Source: Mesorhizobium sp.
Lineage (GTDB): Bacteria > Pseudomonadota > Alphaproteobacteria > Rhizobiales > Rhizobiaceae
NCBI GenBank assembly: GCA_004963905.1
Contig: SUGL01000033.1
Location: forward strand, 1 to 64,000
Reading direction: 5' to 3'
Length of the DNA: 64,000 bases
The notes beneath the pieces are model-generated. The model ran no database searches. It was not told the origin of the DNA and saw nothing but the letters and a program-made list of their open reading frames with translations. Shown piece by piece: positions 58,795 through 64,000 of the stretch (its first letter is position 1; each line of letters starts with the position of its first letter). A program made the translations under genes and the position numbers.

Positions 58795-60060
58795 ATGCCT
58801 GCCGCCACGTCTCCCGTACTGAAGCAGTCCGATCCCCCTATCGCATCCTCGTCTGTCAACCAGCTTTCAGCGACCGCGCCGCGCGCCGACTGGATAGCGG
58901 CTTATGAGACCGTCAGGGCGGAGACCGAACGGCGCGCCGCCCCGCTCTCCGCCGAGGACCAGATCGTCCAGTCCATGCCCGACGCAAGCCCGATCAAATG
59001 GCATCGCGCTCACGTCACCTGGTTCTTCGAGCAGTTCCTGCTGGTGCCGTACGCAGCAGACTATCGCATTTTCGATGAGCGCTTCCCGTTCCTGTTCAAT
59101 TCCTACTACGTCAGCGCCGGGCCGCGCTACGAGCGGCCGAGACGGGGACTGATCACCCGCCCGGATGTCGAGACGGTCACCGCTTACCGCGAGCATGTCG
59201 ATGCGGCTGCCCGCGCTTTGATCACCGAGGCCGATGATGCGCTGTTTGCAACCATATGTCCGATACTGGAGGTCGGGCTTCATCATGAGCAGCAGCATCA
59301 GGAACTGATGCTGACCGACATCCTGCATGCCTTCGCGCAAAATCCGGTCCTGCCGACATATGATTCCGGGCGACGCTGGCCGGAAGCCGCGGGCGTGGGC
59401 GGCGCGTTTGCCGAACTCGGCGAAGGCGTCCACACCATCGGATATGATGGCGACGGCTTCTCCTATGACAACGAAGGTCCTGCTCATCGGGTGCTCGTCG
59501 GTCCGGTACGGATCGCCCGCTCGCTTGTCACGAACGGCGACTGGATGCGCTTCATGGCTGATGGCGGCTATGAGACGCCCGCGCTCTGGCTCTCCGACGG
59601 TTGGGCGACGGTCCAGGCGGAAGGATGGAAAGCGCCTGGCTACTGGCGCGAGGTCGACGGCGTCTGGCTAAGCTTGACGTTCGCCGGTCTCGATCCCGTC
59701 GATCCCGACCTGCCGGCCTGCCATGTCAGCTACTACGAAGCGGACGCATTTGCGCGCTGGGCGGGCAAGCATCTCCCGAGCGAATCGGAATGGGAGGTGG
59801 CGGCGCGGCGCGGCCTCCTCGATGATGCCTTCGGCCGCGTGTGGCAATGGACGCGCAGCGCCTATCTGCCCTATCCCGGCTACCGGGCGGCGCCCGGCGC
59901 GCTCGGCGAATACAACGGCAAGTTCATGGCCAACCAGATGGTGCTGCGCGGCAGCTCGATCGCCACGCCGGAAGGTCATGCCCGGCCCAGCTACCGCAAC
60001 TTCTTCTACCCGCAGGCGCGCTGGCAATTCACCGGCTTGCGTCTCGTCGACTATCCCTGA
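58795..60060 (+). CDS. egtB: Ergothioneine biosynthesis protein EgtB
   Basis: A 421-residue non-heme iron sulfoxide synthase that joins hercynine with a thiol donor, using O2. The N-terminal DinB-like domain supplies the iron His ligands: the SPIKWHRAHVTWFFEQFLLV segment (H70/H73) and HHEQQHQELMLTDILHAF (H164, H168). The C-terminal FGE-sulfatase-like domain shows FAELGEGVHTIGYDGDGFSY DNEGPAHRV and HLPSESEWEVAARRGLLDDA F. Start ATG at 58795 follows GGAGGTTTTTG. It is followed after ten bases by egtD. Confidence 0.95.
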   Translation: MPAATSPVLKQSDPPIASSSVNQLSATAPRADWIAAYETVRAETERRAAPLSAEDQIVQSMPDASPIKWHRAHVTWFFEQFLLVPYAADYRIFDERFPFLFNSYYVSAGPRYERPRRGLITRPDVETVTAYREHVDAAARALITEADDALFATICPILEVGLHHEQQHQELMLTDILHAFAQNPVLPTYDSGRRWPEAAGVGGAFAELGEGVHTIGYDGDGFSYDNEGPAHRVLVGPVRIARSLVTNGDWMRFMADGGYETPALWLSDGWATVQAEGWKAPGYWREVDGVWLSLTFAGLDPVDPDLPACHVSYYEADAFARWAGKHLPSESEWEVAARRGLLDDAFGRVWQWTRSAYLPYPGYRAAPGALGEYNGKFMANQMVLRGSSIATPEGHARPSYRNFFYPQARWQFTGLRLVDYP

Positions 60061-60070
60061 TGGTGCAGCG

Positions 60071-61081
60071 ATGACAGCGACCCCCGCGCGAAAAGCCCGC
60101 CCCACCGCGATCGACGGCGAGGCGACCTTGGAATTCGCGGCCGACGTTGCGGCCGGCCTCAACGCAACGCCGAAGCGTATCCCGCCGAAATATTTCTACG
60201 ACACAGCCGGCTCGCTTCTTTTCGAGGAGATCACACAGCTCCCCGAATATTACCCGACCCGGGTGGAGCGCGGCATTCTCGCGGAAAATGCCGAGGCAAT
60301 CGCCGCGCTGCTGCCGACAGGCAGCGCGCTCGTGGAGTTCGGCAATGGTTCGAGCGCCAAGACGCGCATCGTTCTGCGCGCGGCGAAAGAGCTCTCGGCC
60401 TATGTGCCCGTCGACATCGCCGCCGAGTTTCTGGAGGAACAGGCTGAAACCTTGCGGCATGAATTTCCGTCGCTGAATGTGCTGCCCGTCGCCGCCGACT
60501 TCACGAGCGCCTTCGACCTGCCGGCAAAGCTTCGGACGATGCGGCGGACCGGTTTCTTTCCGGGCTCCACGATCGGTAATTTCGAACCGACGGATGCTGC
60601 AGGATTTCTTCGCCATGCCGGCCTGAGCCTCGGCAAGGGCGCGGTGATGGTCGTGGGGGTTGACCTGGTCAAGCACGAGGCCATTCTCCACGCCGCTTAT
60701 AACGACGCTGCCGACGTGACCGCCCGTTTCAACCTCAACCTGCTTGCCCGTATCAACCGGGAACTCGACGGCGACTTCGATCTCGATTCATTCGAGCACC
60801 GGGCGTTTTTCGACCGCGAGTGCTCGCGCGTCGAGATGCATCTCGTAAGCCGCGCGGATCAGCGCGTGTCTATCGGTGGCCATTCATTTGATTTCGCGGA
60901 AGGCGAGACGATTCACACGGAGAACAGCTACAAATATACCGTCGAATCCTTCCGAGCGCTCGCCCTCGAGGCGGGTTGGCGACCTGTCGAAGTCTGGACA
61001 GACAGCGATGGCTGGTTCTCGATCCACGTTCTCGCGAACGAAGCCGATACCGCCAACCAGCCTTGGCTCCGCCGGCTGTAG
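60071..61081 (+). CDS. egtD: L-histidine N-alpha-methyltransferase EgtD
   Basis: A 336-residue SAM-dependent methyltransferase that trimethylates histidine to hercynine, the first step of ergothioneine synthesis. Family signatures are PPKYFYDTAGSLLFEEITQL PEYYPTRVERGIL, LVEFGNGSSAKTRIVLRAAK, FFPGSTIGNFEPTDAAGFLR, and NLLARINRELDGDFDLDSFE HRAFF. Start ATG at 60071, ten bases after egtB. egtA, egtC and egtE are not adjacent; in alphaproteobacteria they may be elsewhere or replaced. Confidence 0.95.
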   Translation: MTATPARKARPTAIDGEATLEFAADVAAGLNATPKRIPPKYFYDTAGSLLFEEITQLPEYYPTRVERGILAENAEAIAALLPTGSALVEFGNGSSAKTRIVLRAAKELSAYVPVDIAAEFLEEQAETLRHEFPSLNVLPVAADFTSAFDLPAKLRTMRRTGFFPGSTIGNFEPTDAAGFLRHAGLSLGKGAVMVVGVDLVKHEAILHAAYNDAADVTARFNLNLLARINRELDGDFDLDSFEHRAFFDRECSRVEMHLVSRADQRVSIGGHSFDFAEGETIHTENSYKYTVESFRALALEAGWRPVEVWTDSDGWFSIHVLANEADTANQPWLRRL

Positions 61082-61252
61082 CGGAGCCCATCGGGCAACA
61101 GCCGCACCACTCTCGCCAACTCCAGCACTTTACATCGGCAGCAGGGCACCTAGTTTTAACGTTTCGCGCCACGCGCATCGTGCGTGGATGATCGAGTGCG
61201 GGACCGTGAACCCTAGGCCGGTCCCCCAAAAACTCCCAAAAGGATGGCTGCT

Positions 61253-61687
61253 ATGACACAGGCCAAGAATGGCGACACTGTACGCATCAACTATACCGGA
61301 CGTCTGGTCGACGGCACTCAATTCGATTCTTCCGGCGGTGAGCCGCTGCAATTCACGCTGGGAGAGGGACAGGTAATTCCCGGTCTCGAAACCCATGTCG
61401 AGGGCATGGAAGTCGGAGCGAAAAGCACCGTCACCGTTCCCGCCGACGCGGCCTATGGCCCTCATCGCCCCGAAGCGGTCGTAACCATCGACCGCGCCAG
61501 CGTGCCGGAAAACGTCAACGTCGATATTGGCACTCAACTGCAGGCCCGCACCACTGAAGGGCGCCCCATGCAAGTGACGGTCGTCGGCGTGGACGACGCC
61601 AGCGTCAAGCTCGACGGCAATCATCCGCTGGCCGGAAAGGACCTGGTGTTCGACGTTGAACTGGTCGAGATCGTTCAGGCCGCGTAA
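61253..61687 (+). CDS. FKBP-type peptidyl-prolyl isomerase (SlyD-like)
   Basis: A 144-residue cytoplasmic isomerase. The FKBP part is AKNGDTVRINYTGRLVDGTQ FDSSGGEPLQFTLGEGQVIP GLETHVEGMEVGAKSTVTVP, followed by an insert-in-flap-like region (ADAAYGPHRPEAVVTIDRAS) that carries chaperone activity in SlyD. The C-terminal His/Cys-rich metal tail of SlyD is missing. Start ATG at 61253; an alternative at 61244. Its role here is general folding; no link to neighbours is evident. Confidence 0.9.
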   Translation: MTQAKNGDTVRINYTGRLVDGTQFDSSGGEPLQFTLGEGQVIPGLETHVEGMEVGAKSTVTVPADAAYGPHRPEAVVTIDRASVPENVNVDIGTQLQARTTEGRPMQVTVVGVDDASVKLDGNHPLAGKDLVFDVELVEIVQAA

Positions 61688-61784
61688 TCAGCGCCTTAAC
61701 GACTGCCCAGGATCGCGGTTTAGAACGCTACCTGGGAAAGCGTTCCCCGCCCTCCCGTGGAAGGTGGCAAAGCGATCGCGAACC

Positions 61785-62021
61785 TCACGGCGCGCGATCG
61801 GTCAGATCATTGGCGCCTTCCTGCCCGGCGCAATGCGCGCAGCAATAGATGACATCGCCCTGCTCGACGCCATGCCCCATGATCCGCACCTTGCAATGAG
61901 GGCAGGTCGGCGCAAGCTTCTGGACCGCACACTCGAAGCTGTCAAACGTGTAGGTTTGCCCGCCCAGGCTCACTAGGAACGCCTTGTCGTAGTCATTGCC
62001 GCACTGATCGCATTTAGCCAT
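61785..62021 (-). CDS. Zinc-ribbon protein, 78 aa
   Basis: A 78-residue protein with MAKCDQCGNDYDKAF, FDSFECAVQKLAPTCPHCKV RIMGHG and DVIYCCAHCAGQE, giving several CxxC or Cys pairs for zinc. No DNA-binding helix is evident. Similar short MYND/TRASH-like metal-binding proteins in rhizobia are of unknown role. Start ATG at 62021 follows AGAAGGAGAACGGCC. Confidence 0.85.
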   Translation of the reverse strand: MAKCDQCGNDYDKAFLVSLGGQTYTFDSFECAVQKLAPTCPHCKVRIMGHGVEQGDVIYCCAHCAGQEGANDLTDRAP

Positions 62022-62115
62022 GGCCGTTCTCCTTCTGAGTGCGAAAACCTCTCGGCACTCGATAGGTTCCGCATCGACCAGGAGCTCGACGGCGATTGTG
62101 CGACTCTCTCCGGAA

Positions 62116-63342
62116 CTAACTGTCGTCCTCGGCCGCGGCAGGTGCCGCCGCTTGTCCGGCAGCCTTCCGGCGCAGCATCTTGGTCAGTTTCCAGACCGTC
62201 GGATTGTTCTTGATGAAGGCCTTCGCCCGCGCGCCTTGCCGCAGCCCGGTCGCCAGCGCCCGGCCCTTCAGCGTAAGCGGCGCAAGCACTTCGAGATGCC
62301 GGACCTCGATGTCGCACCAGAGTCGCTTGTAGGGCTCGTCGCCGACCGAGAAATCATAGACGTCGAAACCGAGCTCGCAGGCTTCCTGGATGTTGTCGAA
62401 GAAAAGGAAGTCGCCGGGACTGGTGGAGGCGAGATCGTCCTCGGCGATCGCGCCGAACTCGCAGATGAGGCGCTTGCCCGAGCGGCTGGAGCCGGTGACG
62501 GCGCGAAGTTTCCCGGCCACCTCCAGCCCGTGCAGTACGAAGGACGGCTTTTCCTCGGCAAGCGCATCGGCAAACAGCGCCCGAAAAAAGGCGCGCACGC
62601 CTTCATCGCCGAAGACGTTGGCGATGCCCATCTTGGCGAAGCGCGCCTCCTTCATGTCGAAGAAGGCGCCGAGCAGCCTGTCGACCTCCTCGCGGCTCCG
62701 CGCCTCGATACGGCGGAAACTGCCGACGGCCTCGAACTTGCGCGTCTGCGAGCGATGCTTCTTGCGCTTGCGCTTGCCGCTCGCGCGGGCAAGCAGCGCA
62801 TCGAAACCGCCGTCAAGATCGACCGCCAGCGCAAGGTTCGGGCTCGCAAAATTGGGCAGCGCGGCGAGCGGGTTGGCAGTGCCGCTGAGATCGGGCAGCA
62901 GACGTTCGAGCGAAACGAGGTCGATGTCCGGCCGCGCCTTGGCGATTGCCGAGAACAGCGAACGGATCGCCCGGCCGTCGATGCTTGGCAGCAGCCGCGG
63001 GTGGGTGGCGGGGAAATTGCCGTTGGCGTGACGTCCGCCGGCGAAACGAGCGACGCGGAAGGGACCGCTTCGCACGACTTCCAGCGCCAATGAAAACGCC
63101 GGCCGGCCTTCGACGTTCAACGCAGCAACGACCATGTCGGATTTGGTCTCGGTCGCCCAGTTGCGCACCCAGGATGCGCTCTGCGCCGGGGCAAACAGCG
63201 CCGAAGCGCAGAATTCCGCATAGTCCGCGAGCCCGGCGCCCACCGCTGTCGTCAGCCGGTCCCGGATCGAGGTGGGCGCGCGCGCCGGCGCTTCGTTGGC
63301 CGCGACCCGATTGCCGTCAAATGACGCGGCGGCGTCAACCAT
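62116..63342 (-). CDS. GNAT family acetyltransferase (CelD/BcsL-like)
   Basis: A 408-residue protein with a double-GNAT fold of the type called CelD/FemAB-like in polysaccharide clusters. Visible are FALFAPAQSASWVRN-like FAPAQSASWVRNWATETKSD, RKKHRSQTRKFEAVGSFRRI, FFDMKEARFAKMGIANVFGD, and DFLFFDNIQEACELGFDVYD FSVGDEPYKRLW, where the last part is the FemAB/GNAT core. The enzyme probably acetylates or modifies an envelope sugar. Start ATG at 63342. Divergent from the polysaccharide deacetylase gene. Confidence 0.85.
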   Translation of the reverse strand: MVDAAASFDGNRVAANEAPARAPTSIRDRLTTAVGAGLADYAEFCASALFAPAQSASWVRNWATETKSDMVVAALNVEGRPAFSLALEVVRSGPFRVARFAGGRHANGNFPATHPRLLPSIDGRAIRSLFSAIAKARPDIDLVSLERLLPDLSGTANPLAALPNFASPNLALAVDLDGGFDALLARASGKRKRKKHRSQTRKFEAVGSFRRIEARSREEVDRLLGAFFDMKEARFAKMGIANVFGDEGVRAFFRALFADALAEEKPSFVLHGLEVAGKLRAVTGSSRSGKRLICEFGAIAEDDLASTSPGDFLFFDNIQEACELGFDVYDFSVGDEPYKRLWCDIEVRHLEVLAPLTLKGRALATGLRQGARAKAFIKNNPTVWKLTKMLRRKAAGQAAAPAAAEDDS

Positions 63343-63432
63343 CCCTCAATCCTTAAGACGTATTGGTTGCAACCTGGGGTTCGCATAGGCGCGTGTCGTG
63401 CTGGGATGAGCCTAGGCGAAAAAGGTGAAGGA

Positions 63433-64000
63433 ATGATCGACGGGGGCGAGGCAATCCGCAAACTGGCGTTGAACGTTGCCCGCTATACCGGCCTCGCCCC
63501 GCTGGCGAAGCCGTTTGTCGGCGGCATCGGCGCCATCCTGATGCTGCATCGCGTTACCGCGACGCCGGAGAAACCGAACAGCGTCAACCGCCATCTGAAC
63601 ATCGCCCCTGCCTTCCTCGACGAGCTGATCGCCGACATGAAGGGAAGGGGCTATGCCTTCGTCGGTCTGGACGAGGCGATCGCGCGCATCGAGGCGGGCG
63701 GCAGGCACGGCCAGTTCGCCACCATCACCGCCGACGACGCCTATCGCGACAACATGACCGAGGCGCTGCCTGTGCTGGAAAACCACGGCGCGCCGATCGC
63801 CATCTATGTCGCGCCAGGCCTGATCGACGGTGCCGTCGACCTGTGGTGGGACGTCGTCGAGGATATCGTCGACACCAGCTCACATCTAATGCTGAAGACG
63901 GGTGGAGGATCGGCGGTCATCGATTGCTCGACACCCGCCAGAAAGACCCAGGCCGTCGCGCGTCTGAATGCCTGGTTGACGCTTGAAGTCCCCGAAGAAG
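63433..64000 (+). CDS. Polysaccharide deacetylase family protein, partial
   Basis: Open from ATG 63433 (SD AAGGTGAAGGA) to the end of the window; 189 residues seen and no stop, so the C-terminus is missing. The NodB-type motif is visible as TITADDAYRDNMTEALPVLE NHGAPIAIYVAPG with the catalytic Asp pair; TADDAY replaces the more common TFDDGY. The upstream part GAILMLHRVTATPE is also typical of this family. It would remove acetyl groups from an extracytoplasmic or lipid-linked sugar. Partner of the exopolysaccharide genes at 48-58 kb by family. Confidence 0.88.
   Translation, partial: MIDGGEAIRKLALNVARYTGLAPLAKPFVGGIGAILMLHRVTATPEKPNSVNRHLNIAPAFLDELIADMKGRGYAFVGLDEAIARIEAGGRHGQFATITADDAYRDNMTEALPVLENHGAPIAIYVAPGLIDGAVDLWWDVVEDIVDTSSHLMLKTGGGSAVIDCSTPARKTQAVARLNAWLTLEVPEE

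Overview
The window reads as chromosomal sequence of a rhizobial alphaproteobacterium, most likely Mesorhizobium or a close relative. This is inferred from gene content and order, not from a database search. Supporting points are the high GC, the ldtR/ldtP pair, a HemB lacking the zinc cysteines, the bamE / ubiquinol-cytochrome c chaperone / DUF177 / plsX / fabH / ihfA / merR order, and the palindromic intergenic repeats typical of that group. Most genes are ordinary chromosomal ones.

Layout. 1-10.7 kb: DUF423 protein, an MFS exporter divergent from a GntR/FCD regulator with a clear operator between them, a GT90 glycosyltransferase, aldo/keto reductase, PPK2, RibD-like reductase, hemB, DUF2066 protein and a 3-hydroxyisobutyryl-CoA hydrolase-like enzyme. 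11-15.6 kb: ldtR, a small secreted protein, ldtP (L,D-transpeptidase) and a CPA1 antiporter. 15.7-22.5 kb: glyA, then nrdR-ribD-ribE-(59-aa antitoxin-tail-like ORF)-ribH-nusB-MFS. 22.7-26.7 kb: a four-gene OsmF/Yeh-type osmoprotectant ABC operon. 26.7-31.3 kb: hicBA, the proton-pumping pyrophosphatase hppA, and a GT2 plus RmlC-like cupin pair. 31.5-36.9 kb: the bamE to merR core block. 36.9-39.7 kb: small secreted proteins, an XRE protein and a YbaK-domain deacylase.

39.8-48.4 kb is the accessory part. It begins with a lower-GC orphan protein that ends in an SSB-like DDEIPF tip, an Arc-like 59-aa ORF, and a tRNA-Pro(GGG) with a decayed partial copy about 420 bp away. Next comes a tightly coupled YcaO-TfuA gene pair (the thioamidation enzymes of RiPP pathways). 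It is followed without a break by a gluzincin-like HEVGH protein, a 60-aa ORF and a 280-aa protein ending in six perfect GMSAR repeats, then a class III adenylate cyclase with TPRs. I propose this is a RiPP-like or protein-thioamidation system whose likely substrate is the GMSAR-repeat protein. It is the most interesting item in the window.

48.4-58.5 kb is an exopolysaccharide cluster: Wzy/O-antigen-ligase-like protein, polyprenyl glycosylphosphotransferase, DUF1127 protein, a CadC-like winged-helix STAND ATPase regulator, GT4, Wza-type export lipoprotein, and a Wzz/ExoP-like protein whose kinase domain has lost its P-loop. egtB-egtD (ergothioneine), an FKBP-type isomerase and a zinc-ribbon protein follow. 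The window ends with two more envelope polysaccharide genes, a CelD-like GNAT and a polysaccharide deacetylase cut by the window edge.
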